This document shows, in pieces, positions 1 through 9,710 of a DNA stretch of 32,365 bases. A model generated the notes under the pieces. It did not search any database and was not told the origin of the DNA. It worked only from the letters and a program-made list of their open reading frames with translations. Origin of the DNA: a bacterium (lineage in GTDB: Bacteria; Planctomycetota; Planctomycetia; Gemmatales; Gemmataceae); assembly GCA_017308215.1 (NCBI GenBank), contig JAFKFQ010000275.1, positions 1 to 32,365 on the forward strand. Direction: 5' to 3'. The stretch's first letter is position 1, and each line of letters begins with the position of its first letter. The position numbers were made by a program, and so were the translations under genes.

Positions 1-1
1 C

Positions 2-769
2 CTGTACCTGTCGGCCCACCTCCCGATCCTCACCGAGGGGGGGGTGAACGTGAAGGTCGGCCGGATGAACACGATCATCGGGTACAACGGGTTCCTGGCC
101 CCGTACCGGCCGCTCTACTCCAGCGACTACCAGTTCTTCTACTCCCAGGCCGGCGCGTTCACCGGCGCCCTGGCCCAGCTGGTCGTCAACGACCAACTCA
201 ACATCTGGAACGGCGTCAACCTGGGGAACAACACGTTCTTCGAGAAGCGGAGCAGCAACTCGGTCTGCTACATCGGGCAGGTCAACTACTGGCCGACGGC
301 CGATAAGCGGACCCGGCTGACGGCCTCGACCACCCTCGGGCCGGACGCGATCGGCTCGGCCCCCGGGCTCAACGGCGACTTCGTTTCGATGTTTGATGTC
401 CGCATTCAGCACGCCTGGAGCGAGCAGTTCACGCAGGTCGTACAGTCCAACTTCGGCTGGGACACCAACACCCCCGTCGGCACCGGGTCGTGGTTTGGGG
501 TGTACACCATCGGGATCTTCCACCTGACCCGCGAGTGGGACGTCATCAGCCGGGCCGAGTGGTTCCGGGACGTCCGGGGCACGCGGACCGGGGTCGGCAC
601 CGACTACTCGGAGGTGACGCTCGGGTGCAACTGGCACCCGGTCAAGTACTTCGAGATCCGGCCGGAGGTGCGCGGCGACTTCGCCGGCGCTCCGGCCTAC
701 GGGGCCGGCGGCGCCAACGCCGAGCGGTCGCAGGTGACGGCCGCCATCAGCGCCCTGTTCAAGTTTTAA
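2..769 (+). CDS. Outer-membrane beta-barrel protein, 3' part only
   Basis: The reading frame is open from the first complete codon at base 2, so the start lies outside the window; the GTG at 44 is internal. The visible 255 residues consist of alternating short hydrophobic and aromatic strands (for example FGVYTIGIFHLTREWDVISR) and end in LFKF, a terminal Phe as is usual for proteins inserted in the outer membrane by the BAM machinery. The pattern (GRMNTIIGYNGF near the start of the visible part, then repeated amphipathic strands) fits the outer-membrane beta-barrel (BBP2-like, putative porin) proteins common in planctomycetes. Substrate cannot be inferred. It converges on ureD and shares a hairpin terminator with it. 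The family name is inference from strand pattern; that it is a barrel is fairly secure. Confidence 0.7.
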   Translation: MYLSAHLPILTEGGVNVKVGRMNTIIGYNGFLAPYRPLYSSDYQFFYSQAGAFTGALAQLVVNDQLNIWNGVNLGNNTFFEKRSSNSVCYIGQVNYWPTADKRTRLTASTTLGPDAIGSAPGLNGDFVSMFDVRIQHAWSEQFTQVVQSNFGWDTNTPVGTGSWFGVYTIGIFHLTREWDVISRAEWFRDVRGTRTGVGTDYSEVTLGCNWHPVKYFEIRPEVRGDFAGAPAYGAGGANAERSQVTAAISALFKF

Positions 770-774
770 CGCGG

Positions 775-829
775 GACGGGTTCGTAATGGTGGCACCAGT
801 ACGGTTGCGGCCGCCGTTACGAACCCGTC
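775..829. terminator. Bidirectional hairpin terminator between barrel gene and ureD
   Basis: The arms GACGGGTTCGTAA (775-787) and TTACGAACCCGTC (817-829) are a perfect 13-bp inverted repeat. The stem can be prolonged inward by about seven more pairs, including G-T wobbles (788-794 with 810-816). It starts six bases after the plus-strand stop codon and includes the ureD stop codon (TAA, 819-817) in its right arm. There is no clear T-run on either side, so this is a strong stem of the kind used in GC-rich genomes rather than a classic intrinsic terminator. Confidence 0.75.
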
Positions 830-1737
830 TGGGTAACCTCTGGGCAGCCGACGGGGGCGGAGAACCAGTGGTTGGGGGCCAGGCCACCCGAGGCAAGGAG
901 CCAAGGCGGAGCCTGAGCCGCGACGGTCCAGTGTGCGGCGATGCGTAGCGCGGTGAGGACGAGGTCGGCGGTCACGGCCGTCGGATGCCCGCACCACCGG
1001 AGGCAGTTCTCGCCGGTGTCGAGCCGGAAGACGGATCGCCGGACGGACGGAGCCGCTTCGGGAAGGGATTCGGGCAGCGGCCCGCCGACGAACAGGCCGG
1101 CCGCTGCCAGGTGCCCGCCGAAGTGCCAGTCCGCGGCCTCGGCCGCCCACGGGCCGTCCCACCGGAAGCGATCACGATAGACCAGCCGGCCGGCGCGGCG
1201 GACTTCAAAATCCTGGACGATCCGCTCGAATCGGAACCGTTCGGACAGCTCCCCGCGGTCGTACCGACCGGGCAACCAGATGTCTCCCCAGATTAATCGG
1301 GCGCTGGGGGCGAGTTCGGCGCGGCTTCGCTGGTAGTAGCGGCAGTCGCGGAACGGGATCGTCGGCCCCGGTAGCACGACAAGACAGGCGTCGTCCTCGA
1401 CGTCGACCGCCCACTGCTGGGTCGCGTAGCTGGCCAGCGCCGGGTGTACGCGGGTGGCCGATTGGCCGGTGACCACGGCCCGGGTTCCCGCTCGGGCGGT
1501 GACCTCAAGGAGGTGGGCGTCGCCGTCCATCAGGCCGGCGGTCAGGTTAATCAAATAGAGCAAGGCCGCCGGCTCGGTGTCGAAGCCGAACGGGGGCATC
1601 ACCCGGACCGGGATCTGCTGGTAGCAGTATCCCAGCCGGGTCTCGTCGCCGCACCGTACCAACTCGACCCGCGCGCCGCCGACCCGCGCCGCCGGGTTCT
1701 CGACCGAGTCGAGGCCGCGGAACTCGGGTGGGGTCAG
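817..1737 (-). CDS. ureD: Urease accessory protein UreD
   Basis: UreD (UreH) is the scaffold that binds apo-urease and, with UreF and UreG, delivers nickel to the active site. The sequence shows the family features: an N-terminal strand ([17 protein letters not shown]), the [26 protein letters not shown] block, the [11 protein letters not shown] block, [17 protein letters not shown] and the GDIWLPGR motif. It is the last gene of the operon. The start is unclear: no ATG or GTG lies in frame between the ureG stop and the first conserved strand. A CTG at 1737 touches the ureG stop (CTGA overlap) and gives 306 residues, a normal UreD length; a TTG at 1662 would cut off the first strand; a TTG at 1935 would add about 66 residues that only mirror ureG. 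I chose 1737, which implies translational coupling to ureG. Confidence 0.88.
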   Translation of the reverse strand: MTPPEFRGLDSVENPAARVGGARVELVRCGDETRLGYCYQQIPVRVMPPFGFDTEPAALLYLINLTAGLMDGDAHLLEVTARAGTRAVVTGQSATRVHPALASYATQQWAVDVEDDACLVVLPGPTIPFRDCRYYQRSRAELAPSARLIWGDIWLPGRYDRGELSERFRFERIVQDFEVRRAGRLVYRDRFRWDGPWAAEAADWHFGGHLAAAGLFVGGPLPESLPEAAPSVRRSVFRLDTGENCLRWCGHPTAVTADLVLTALRIAAHWTVAAQAPPWLLASGGLAPNHWFSAPVGCPEVTQTGS

Positions 1738-2510
1738 GAACTCTTCACGCGTGATTGGAACTGTTCCCGGACCCAGTGGATCACCTCGTCCAGGCCCTCC
1801 TTCTGCCGAATGCTGGTCATCAGGAACGGCCGCTCGCCCCGCATCTTCAGCGCGTCCCGCCGCATGACGTTCAGATCGGCCCCGACGTGCGGGGCCAGGT
1901 CGATCTTGTTGATGAGTAGTAAGTCGCTGTTGCAAATGCCCGGCCCTCCCTTACGGGGGATTTTGTCCCCCTCGGCCACGTCGATGACGAAGATGAACCG
2001 GTCCGCCAGTTCGCGCGAGAACACCGCCGTCAGGTTGTCGCCCCCGGACTCGACGATGACCAGCTCGAGCCCCGGGATCTGCCGCTGGAAGTTCGCCACC
2101 GCGCTGAGGTTCGCGCTGGCGTCGTCGCGGATGGCCGTGTGCGGGCACCCGCCGGTCTGCACGCCGACGATCCGGTCCAGCGGAAGGGCCTCGCGGCGGG
2201 ACAGGAACTCGGCGTCCTCGTGGGTGTAGATGTCGTTGGTGATGACCGCGACGTTGACCTCCGGCCACAGGGCGCGGCAGAGCATCTCGACCAGCGCCGT
2301 CTTGCCGGACCCGACCGGCCCGCAGACGCCGAGGGTGAACACCTTGCGGCTCGGCCCGGCGTAGCGGGCGGGGCCGGCGCCGCCCATGTAGTCGTGGGTG
2401 TGGTCCGGGTTGTTGGGGTCGCGGTGGAACACGATACCATGACGCCGTGCCCGGCGGGCCGAGTCCGGATCAGGATCGGAACATGCGGGCATACAGTTGA
2501 GTCTGTTCAT
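1734..2510 (-). CDS. ureG: Urease accessory GTPase UreG
   Basis: UreG is the SIMIBI-class GTPase that drives nickel insertion into urease. Of 258 residues, the P-loop GPVGSGKT is at 64-71, the nickel-binding Cys-Pro-His motif (GGCPHTAIR) at 122-124, a conserved VESGGDNL block near 153-160 and the guanine-specificity motif NKID at 201-204. About 55 residues precede the GTPase core and contain a few histidines (HGIVFHRD...HTHDYMGG), a weak version of the His-rich N-terminus seen in many UreG proteins. ATG 2510 overlaps the end of ureF by 41 bases; ATG 2492 is an alternative that would shorten the overlap. The 3' end abuts ureD. The tight overlaps argue for coupled translation of ureF, ureG and ureD. 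Confidence 0.96.
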   Translation of the reverse strand: MNRLNCMPACSDPDPDSARRARRHGIVFHRDPNNPDHTHDYMGGAGPARYAGPSRKVFTLGVCGPVGSGKTALVEMLCRALWPEVNVAVITNDIYTHEDAEFLSRREALPLDRIVGVQTGGCPHTAIRDDASANLSAVANFQRQIPGLELVIVESGGDNLTAVFSRELADRFIFVIDVAEGDKIPRKGGPGICNSDLLLINKIDLAPHVGADLNVMRRDALKMRGERPFLMTSIRQKEGLDEVIHWVREQFQSRVKSS

Positions 2511-3150
2511 CGCAGAGTACCTCGTAGAACGGGCAGCCGGCTCCTGCCGTTTCCGGTTCGCGGCCGCAAAACTCCTCCGCCGACGCGCGGATGTCCTCGT
2601 GCAAGTAGGCGAGTACCTGCTGGCCGTGCGTGTGACCCACGGGGACGGCCCGCACGCCGGCGCCGATCATGCCGAGCGCGGCCTGGTGGAGGTACGCGGT
2701 CAGCACCTCCACCGGGTCGCCACCCGCCAGCGCGCCGAGTAGTCCGAACGCGACGCTGTGGTGCCACTCGCCGGTCGAGTCGGACGACTCCGACGTCACC
2801 GGGGCCAGCGCCGCGGAACTCCACGCCCACGTCGCGCCCAGGGCGAGGAGTTGTTCGCCCATCTCCCGACTGGCCCGCCGGGTGGACGGTGGGACGATCG
2901 AAGCCTCCGCCGTGCGGTTGAGCGCCGCCAGGTCGCCCGGTCGTTCCGCCAGGACCGCCCGGCAACTCGACGCCACCAGAACCCCTTCGAGCGGGCCGAG
3001 CGACGTTTGTAGCCAGTTCCTCGTCCACCGCTCCAGGCTCGCCGGGTCGTGAACCAGCCCCTTCGCGATCGCCGCTTCCAGCCCCCAGGAGTGCGTATAG
3101 CCGCTGATCGGGAGGGCCGAATCAGAGATTTGAAGGAGCCGGAGGTTCAT
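2470..3150 (-). CDS. ureF: Urease accessory protein UreF
   Basis: UreF is the all-helical accessory protein that bridges UreD and UreG and acts as a checkpoint in urease activation. The family N-terminus is clear ([26 protein letters not shown]), followed by the conserved MGEQLLALG and [10 protein letters not shown] blocks and a C-terminal region ([16 protein letters not shown]) typical of UreF. I took ATG 3150 because UreF proteins normally begin just before LRLLQ, giving 226 residues; in-frame upstream starts (including ATG 3183) would add 11 to 18 residues with no family similarity. Its 3' end overlaps ureG. Upstream is the GntP-type permease, with about 80 bases between, rather than the ureE often found here. 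Confidence 0.94.
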   Translation of the reverse strand: MNLRLLQISDSALPISGYTHSWGLEAAIAKGLVHDPASLERWTRNWLQTSLGPLEGVLVASSCRAVLAERPGDLAALNRTAEASIVPPSTRRASREMGEQLLALGATWAWSSAALAPVTSESSDSTGEWHHSVAFGLLGALAGGDPVEVLTAYLHQAALGMIGAGVRAVPVGHTHGQQVLAYLHEDIRASAEEFCGREPETAGAGCPFYEVLCDEQTQLYARMFRS

Positions 3151-3231
3151 GGAGGCCGCTCTCGACAGTGAAACCCCTGCCATGTGCGAATTCGCCGTTA
3201 GCAATTCGGCCGGCTGGTGGCCGCGAATCCG

Positions 3232-4677
3232 TCAGAATGATCCGAATGCCGAGCCCAGGATGAGCATGGCAACAAGGGCGATAATCACGCCGACAATTAC
3301 CGTCATGACCATATCGAAGTAGCTCTCGCGGTGGGTCAGCCCGCTGATCTGGAGCAGGAGCAGGACCGTACCGTTGTGGGGGAGGGCGTCGAGCGTGCCG
3401 GCGCTGGTCGTGGTCACGCGGTGCAGGAGCGCGGGATCGATGCCGTGCTCGGCGGCGAGGCGCATGTAGGTGTCGCCGAGGGCGTTGAGCGCGATCGTCA
3501 TTCCGCCGGACGCCGAGCCGGTAATCCCGGCGAGCACGTTCATGGCGACGGTGAGCGAAACCAGCGGCCCGCCCTGGATCGACAGCATCGCGTCGCGGAC
3601 CGTCGTGAACGCGGGCAGGGAGGCGATTACGGCACCAAAGCCGACGAGGCTGGCGATCGTCAGGAGCGGCAGGACCGAGGAGTTGGCCCCGGCGTCCAGA
3701 GTTTCGCGCAAGGAGGGGAGGCGGCGGTAGTTGGCGATCACGATGGTCAGGCTCCCGGCCGCGAGTGCCAGGACGACCGACCAGACGCCGGCCACCCGCC
3801 CGACCGTGGTACTACCCCACGCCTCCTCGGCCAGGAATGAAAAGTCGAGGCGCGGGAGTACGACCAGCGACATCAGGAAGTTCGTGGCGATTACGACGGC
3901 GAGCGGCAGCGCGGCGAGGCCGAAGGGCGGCTCGCCGGTGCAGCGCTTGCCGTGGTGGATCTCCGCCGGGTCGAAATCCCCCGACACGGTCGCCTGCTCG
4001 CGCAGCTTCTCGTCGACCACCGGCGGCGCGTCCGCGTCGCCGCCGTAGCCCTCGCCGGCCTTGCGCGCGGCCGCCTCGGCGCGGCGGAGCCACCACATGC
4101 CGAACGCCAGAATGATGGCCGACGCGACAACGCCCAGCCCCGGGGCCGCGAAGGTCGTGGTACCGAAGTAGGGCATCGGAACGGCGTTGTTGACCGAGGG
4201 CGACCCCGGGAGCACCGACATGGTGAACGTGAACGCACCGAGGCCGATCGTGGCGGGCAACAAGCGGCGTGGGATGTTCGCCGCCCGGAACATCTTCTGC
4301 CCCATGGGCACCAGCACGAAAAAGGCGACGAAGACGCTGACGCCCCCGTAGGTGACCAGGGCCGAGGCGATCACGACCGCGAACGTCGTGTGGCTCGTCC
4401 CCAATCGCGCGGGCAGGAACCGCGCGATCGAGGCGACCGACCCGCTGTCGTCCATGAGCTTGCCGAACAACCCGCCGAGCAGGAACATGGGAAACCACTG
4501 CGCGACGAACCGGGCCGCGCCGCCCATGAACGTCTGCGTCCAGTGGGCCAGGAGCGGCTCGCCCGACAACGCGGCGGCCAGGAGCGCGGTCGCCGGGCCC
4601 ACCAGCAGTACGCTCCACCCCCGGTAGGCGAGCCACATTAACAGCGCGAGGGCGAACAGTATTCCGAAAAGTCCCAT
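3232..4677 (-). CDS. GntP-family permease within the urease operon
   Basis: This is an integral membrane transporter of the GntP family (gluconate and related organic-acid/H+ symporters). Family blocks visible are GLFGKLMDDSGSVASIARFLP, YGGVSVFVAFFVLVPMGQKMF, IPRRLLPATIGLGAFTFTMSVLPGSPSVNNAVPMPYFGTTTFAAPGLG, and near the C-terminus GSASGGMTIALNALG and TSAGTLDALPHNGTVLLLLQISG. About 12 membrane segments surround a hydrophilic loop at roughly 205-250. ATG 4677 is preferred over GTG 4695 because AGGA lies seven bases upstream of it; this gives 481 residues. It sits between ureC (52-base gap) and ureF in the same orientation. The substrate is not shown by the sequence; gluconate, hydroxybutyrate or another small carboxylate are the family precedents, and nickel or urea transport is not a known GntP function. 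Confidence 0.88.
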   Translation of the reverse strand: MGLFGILFALALLMWLAYRGWSVLLVGPATALLAAALSGEPLLAHWTQTFMGGAARFVAQWFPMFLLGGLFGKLMDDSGSVASIARFLPARLGTSHTTFAVVIASALVTYGGVSVFVAFFVLVPMGQKMFRAANIPRRLLPATIGLGAFTFTMSVLPGSPSVNNAVPMPYFGTTTFAAPGLGVVASAIILAFGMWWLRRAEAAARKAGEGYGGDADAPPVVDEKLREQATVSGDFDPAEIHHGKRCTGEPPFGLAALPLAVVIATNFLMSLVVLPRLDFSFLAEEAWGSTTVGRVAGVWSVVLALAAGSLTIVIANYRRLPSLRETLDAGANSSVLPLLTIASLVGFGAVIASLPAFTTVRDAMLSIQGGPLVSLTVAMNVLAGITGSASGGMTIALNALGDTYMRLAAEHGIDPALLHRVTTTSAGTLDALPHNGTVLLLLQISGLTHRESYFDMVMTVIVGVIIALVAMLILGSAFGSF

Positions 4678-4729
4678 GCTTCGGTCCTTCGCCACGATTC
4701 ACTCGAAAGCCGGTCCCGCCCGACCCCGG

Positions 4730-6451
<1,722 letters not shown>

Positions 6452-6503
6452 GGGTGTCCGCCCCTGCACAGGTGGTTCGGGATCGGGATGGGTGGCGCCG
6501 CGC

Positions 6504-6905
6504 CTACTTCGCCGCTTTCTTGCTCGTGTCGCCCGACGGCTTGTGCCCGTACCCCTGGTCGATGCACCGCTTCAGGCTCACCTCGCGGGTGTACGGGTCG
6601 TCCAGCCGGCCGTTGACGAGGCCGTTGAACCCGTACACGACACGCCGCCCGGCGTAGGGGATGAGGTTGACCTCCTTGGTGTCCCCCGGCTCGAACCGGA
6701 CCGAGGTGCCGCTGGGCAGGTCCAGCCGCATGCCGTACGCCTTCACCCGGTCGAAGACGAGGGCCTTGTTGGTCTCGAAGAAGTGGTAGTGGGCCCCGAC
6801 CTGGATCGGCCGGTCGCCGGTGTTGTTGACCGTGATCGTCACCACGGGGCGGCCGGGGCTCAGCTCGATCTCCGGCCCGTCCAGGATGTACTCGCCCGGA
6901 ACCAT
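6504..6905 (-). CDS. ureB: Urease subunit beta UreB
   Basis: UreB is the small structural beta subunit that packs against UreC in the urease trimer. The 133-residue sequence begins with the classic MVPGEYIL and continues with the conserved [49 protein letters not shown] and GFNGLVNG blocks. The tail beyond about residue 110 ([20 protein letters not shown]) is lysine-rich and longer than in minimal UreB proteins. A good ribosome-binding site (GGAGG five bases before the ATG) sets the start. It is separate from UreA, so the enzyme is the usual bacterial three-subunit type and not the Helicobacter-type UreAB fusion. Confidence 0.97.
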   Translation of the reverse strand: MVPGEYILDGPEIELSPGRPVVTITVNNTGDRPIQVGAHYHFFETNKALVFDRVKAYGMRLDLPSGTSVRFEPGDTKEVNLIPYAGRRVVYGFNGLVNGRLDDPYTREVSLKRCIDQGYGHKPSGDTSKKAAK

Positions 6906-6947
6906 GTCAGCCTCCCAGAGGGGGTGCGGGGAAGTTCGGTTTGGGGG

Positions 6948-7250
6948 TCAGCGGATCGGCTCGTGGACGGTGACCAGCTTGCTCCCGTCCGGGAAGGTCG
7001 GCTCGACCTGGATCATCCCGATCAGCTCGGCGACGCCCTCCATCACGTCGCCCTTCTTGAGGATCTCGCGGCCGGCGCTCATGATCTCGGCGACGGTCCT
7101 GCCGTCGCGCGCCATCTCCATCAGCTCGGCCGTGATGAAGGCCTGGGCTTCGGGCAGGTTCAGCTTGAGGCCGCGCTTCTTGCGGTCGCGGGCCACCTGG
7201 GCGGCCACGTAGCGCAGGCGCTTGTCGCGCTCTTGCGGCGAGAGGTTCAT
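6948..7250 (-). CDS. ureA: Urease subunit gamma UreA
   Basis: UreA is the 100-residue gamma subunit of urease. The start [12 protein letters not shown], the [23 protein letters not shown] block, [12 protein letters not shown] and [31 protein letters not shown] are all hallmark segments, and the length is exactly typical. GGAG lies eight bases before the ATG. It is the first urease structural gene, following the urea transporter gene by 48 bases and preceding ureB by 42. Confidence 0.97.
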   Translation of the reverse strand: MNLSPQERDKRLRYVAAQVARDRKKRGLKLNLPEAQAFITAELMEMARDGRTVAEIMSAGREILKKGDVMEGVAELIGMIQVEPTFPDGSKLVTVHEPIR

Positions 7251-7298
7251 CGGCAGGTCTCCGGGGGTCGGGTGTCGTGGTTGGGTGGTGCCGCCCGG

Positions 7299-8270
7299 TC
7301 ACGCCGGCGCGGCCACCTTCCCGCCGAACAGTCTTCCTTCAAGCCGGCCGAGGGCCAGGACGATCCAGGTGGCGAGTACGAACGGGGCCGTCAGGGCGGG
7401 GACGCCGAGCCGCGGGACGAGTTCGGTCAGGGGCACCGTCAGCACGACGCCCACCAGCGGCGCGATCAGTGACCGCCGCCACAGGTAGAGGGCGACGGCG
7501 GCGAGCGTCGCGTTGTAACCGTAAAGCCCGAGCCGGACGTTCTCGAGCTGGTCGCGCTCGACGAGCCGCTCGGGGTCGAGCGCACGCGCCGCCGCGTCGA
7601 GGTGATAGTTCACCACCACCATGCCGATGACGGCGGCGACCAGCGACCAGGCCGCGTGTTCGCGGTCGCTGACCGCGATGCCGACGAGGAACAGGATGCC
7701 CGTCCAGATGCTCGCCTGGAACATGACCTGCCCGACGCCGTGGAGGATGGCCTCGACGCCGGGGCTGACTGTGGGCGTCGGTACCAGGTTCGCCCCCGCG
7801 TCCGCGCCGGCGGCCCCCATCGCCCTGCCGACGAGGAACACCGCCCAGGTGGTGATGACGAACGGCGCGGTGTAGGTCGGGAACGGAACGTACCCGCGTG
7901 CCCCCCGGGTCACGACCGTCGCCACGACGCAGCCGGCGACCATCAGCCCGATACTCGTAGCCCCGGGCGCGAAGAAGAAGAAGGTGGCGATGCCGACGAG
8001 TGCGGGGTTGAACCCGTAGATTCCGGCGAGGATCTCGCCCTTGTCGTACTTCAGCCCCCAGGCCACTGCCGTCCCGATGACCGATCCGAGGACGATCCCC
8101 ACGGCCTGCACCGGGAAGCAGATCGCGATACCGAGGGCGAAGAGTGCGCCGGTCAGGGCGTGCTCCTGGAACCAGATCTGACCGATCCCACGAAAGACCA
8201 CGAGGACCGGTAGCGGGACGGGGTCCGCTCGCACCGCGGTTTGCGGAGGGGGGCTCTGGGTGGTACTCAC
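7299..8270 (-). CDS. Urea transporter (UT family)
   Basis: This 323-residue membrane protein belongs to the UT family of urea channels. It carries the internal duplication of that family: each half has the selectivity-filter-like block, GILAGIYGFNPALVGIATFFF in the first (with preceding Glu) and VRLGLYGYNATLAAVALYL in the second, plus the paired GIGQIWFQEHALTGALFALGIAI and GVGQVMFQASIWTGILFLVGIAV segments and APFVxxTW repeats. About ten membrane segments are visible. The start is GTG 8270, supported by GGAG five bases upstream. As first gene of the urease operon it supplies substrate: passive urea entry followed by cytoplasmic hydrolysis. Yut-like is a fitting description; a more precise gene symbol is not justified. 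Confidence 0.93.
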   Translation of the reverse strand: MSTTQSPPPQTAVRADPVPLPVLVVFRGIGQIWFQEHALTGALFALGIAICFPVQAVGIVLGSVIGTAVAWGLKYDKGEILAGIYGFNPALVGIATFFFFAPGATSIGLMVAGCVVATVVTRGARGYVPFPTYTAPFVITTWAVFLVGRAMGAAGADAGANLVPTPTVSPGVEAILHGVGQVMFQASIWTGILFLVGIAVSDREHAAWSLVAAVIGMVVVNYHLDAAARALDPERLVERDQLENVRLGLYGYNATLAAVALYLWRRSLIAPLVGVVLTVPLTELVPRLGVPALTAPFVLATWIVLALGRLEGRLFGGKVAAPA

Positions 8271-8502
8271 GGGTGCTCCAGCCTCGAGGTAGATAAACTC
8301 AGGGGAGTCGACGGGCGACCCCGGCCGGTTCAGTTCACCATCTCGACTCTGCCGGTACTCGGCTCACAGACGCCGCCGCTGACCTCCTACCCACCCGACT
8401 TGACGGACTTCGACGGACTCCATCACCCCCCAGCAACACCTTGAAATCCGGGGGGGTGCGTGGTTTCGGCAGGGCTTCTTAGTTGCCCGGCCGGATGGAT
8501 TT
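8271..8502 (-). other. Probable 5' leader of the urea operon, no gene seen
   Basis: No coding frame is supported here. It contains one inverted repeat, CACCCCCC (8424-8431) with GGGGGGTG (8451-8458), and a 10-base near-perfect direct repeat, TTGACGGACT (8400-8409) followed at once by TCGACGGACT (8410-8419). If transcription starts near 8515 this stretch is the untranslated leader of the transporter gene. No known riboswitch was recognised. Confidence 0.4.
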
Positions 8503-8549
8503 ATCTCTTACTTGATGGGCTGTCCTATACAGTCAAGTAAATCAGAGAT
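8503..8549. repeat. Long stem-loop upstream of the urea operon
   Basis: Three nested arm pairs are visible: ATCTCT (8503-8508) with AGAGAT (8544-8549), TACTTGA (8509-8515) with TCAAGTA (8533-8539), and CTGT (8520-8523) with ACAG (8529-8532). That makes 17 base pairs with a four-base bulge on each side (8516-8519 and 8540-8543) and a CCTAT loop. It lies in the AT-rich gap between the response-regulator gene and the urea transporter gene. Function is unknown; it may be a transcript structure, a terminator for the regulator gene, or an operator. Confidence 0.6.
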
Positions 8550-8552
8550 CAA
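8524..8552 (-). promoter_or_regulatory. Candidate sigma70-like promoter for the urea operon
   Basis: On the minus strand TTGATC (8552-8547) and TATAGG (8529-8524) are separated by exactly 17 bases. Each matches the -35 and -10 consensus at four of six positions. It lies about 250 bases upstream of the transporter start and overlaps the stem-loop 8503-8549. This is only a pattern match in an AT-rich stretch, so confidence is low. Confidence 0.25.
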
Positions 8553-8618
8553 ATCGGATGTGCGATTTGTCAGATTCTAAAAATCGATGCGCTAGAATGC
8601 AACTGGTAATTTTACCAG
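8550..8618. repeat. Three further consecutive inverted repeats
   Basis: Following directly on the 8503-8549 stem-loop are CAAATCG (8550-8556) with CGATTTG (8563-8569), ATTCTA (8574-8579) with TAGAAT (8593-8598), and the perfect palindrome CTGGTAA-TT-TTACCAG (8603-8618). All are exact. The last begins about 20 bases after the stop codon of the minus-strand response-regulator gene and could act as its terminator or as a protein-binding site; on the plus strand it is followed by a short T-run. Confidence 0.5.
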
Positions 8619-8639
8619 ATTAATTTTTCGTGCCGCTGT

Positions 8640-9278
8640 CTATTTCAGGCATGCATCCGTGCGAATGGCGTATTGGATCAGCCCGGCCGTGTTGTGCACG
8701 CCGAGGTACTTCATGAGCTGGGCTTTGTGGAACTCGACAGTGCGGCGGGTCACGTGCAGGACTGCGGCGATCTCCTTGGCCGAATGACCCTCGGAGACGA
8801 GTTGCAGAACCTCTTGCTGGCGAGGCGTCAGTCCGCTCGACACCCGGATGGCGGTGGGAGCCCCACGCCAGAATAAACCGAGGTCCTTGGCGATCTGAGG
8901 GGGGACGTACGTCCCCCCTTCGAGAGCCACCCGGATGGCGGCGATCAGTTCGGAGGCCGCGGACTGCTTCAGAACGTAGCCGGAGACCCCGGCCTCCATC
9001 GCCCGCGCGGCGTAAGCGACCTCGCAGTGAACGGCCAGGAGCACCAACTTCACCCGGGAGTTCCCGGTCCGTAACCGACGGGCCGCCTCGATCCCGTTGA
9101 GCGAGGGCATCGAGATGTCGAGGACGATCACCTCGGGGTCGAGCCTCTTTGTGGCCTCGATCAACTCCCGCCCGCCGGCGGTAATCCCCACGACGTCGAA
9201 ATGCGGCTCGAGAAGGCTCTGCAGCCCTTCCGCGACCAGGCGGTGGTCGTCGGCTAAGAGCACCCGCGGCCTCGTCAT
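8640..9278 (-). CDS. NarL/FixJ-family response regulator
   Basis: This 212-residue protein has an N-terminal receiver domain (about 5-120) and a C-terminal LuxR-type helix-turn-helix (about 148-205: LTPRQQEVLQLVSEGHSAKEIAAVL, then VTRRTVEFHKAQLMKYLGV). The receiver has acidic residues Asp10/Asp11, phospho-acceptor Asp54 (VLDISMP) and Lys104 (YVLK). The Thr/Ser normally found in the switch position is Ala82 (LLAVH), which may weaken phosphorylation-dependent switching. ATG 9278 is preferred because GAGGA lies seven bases upstream. No histidine kinase is next to it, so it is an orphan regulator in this window. It lies upstream of the urea operon in the same orientation; control of that operon is a possibility from position only. 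Confidence 0.9.
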   Translation of the reverse strand: MTRPRVLLADDHRLVAEGLQSLLEPHFDVVGITAGGRELIEATKRLDPEVIVLDISMPSLNGIEAARRLRTGNSRVKLVLLAVHCEVAYAARAMEAGVSGYVLKQSAASELIAAIRVALEGGTYVPPQIAKDLGLFWRGAPTAIRVSSGLTPRQQEVLQLVSEGHSAKEIAAVLHVTRRTVEFHKAQLMKYLGVHNTAGLIQYAIRTDACLK

Positions 9279-9710
9279 GGCAGGCTCCTCGACAATCGGA
9301 CGTGCCAAGTGAACTTTGCACCCACTCGCGTCGGAACCGTGACAGAAATGCCGGCCCGCTGGTGCGGTGTCATCGAAACCATCTCGGTTTCAGCCCGAGC
9401 GGCGGTAGTGCCGCTACGGACGGGTCTCCAGGACGATCAGGTCATTCCGTGACGACTCTGTGCCCGGCGTCCGTACCGTTGGCCCGATTAGGCACAGAAA
9501 AATCGACCACCCTTCTGACAGGGCGTACTCGGTCGCGAGGGCGATCGGTGGGCGGATGTGCTTACCTGACGGCAATACCACACGAAGTGGGTGCCGATGT
9601 CAAATGAAAAAGTGGGAGGTCTGGGCAGCTTTGCGAATGCAGGCGTCATTCGCGGCCAAAACAGCCCGACCGCATCCGGCACGGGTTCTCTCCGAACCAA
9701 CCGCGTGACA
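9279..9710. other. Intergenic region, no gene supported
   Basis: About 430 bases between the response-regulator start and the porin stop. Two small perfect inverted repeats are visible: GAAACC/GGTTTC (9375-9380 and 9386-9391) and AGCGGC/GCCGCT (9398-9403 and 9410-9415). Neither has a T-run. It must contain the regulator's promoter and the porin's transcription end, but no clear signal for either was found. Confidence 0.4.
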
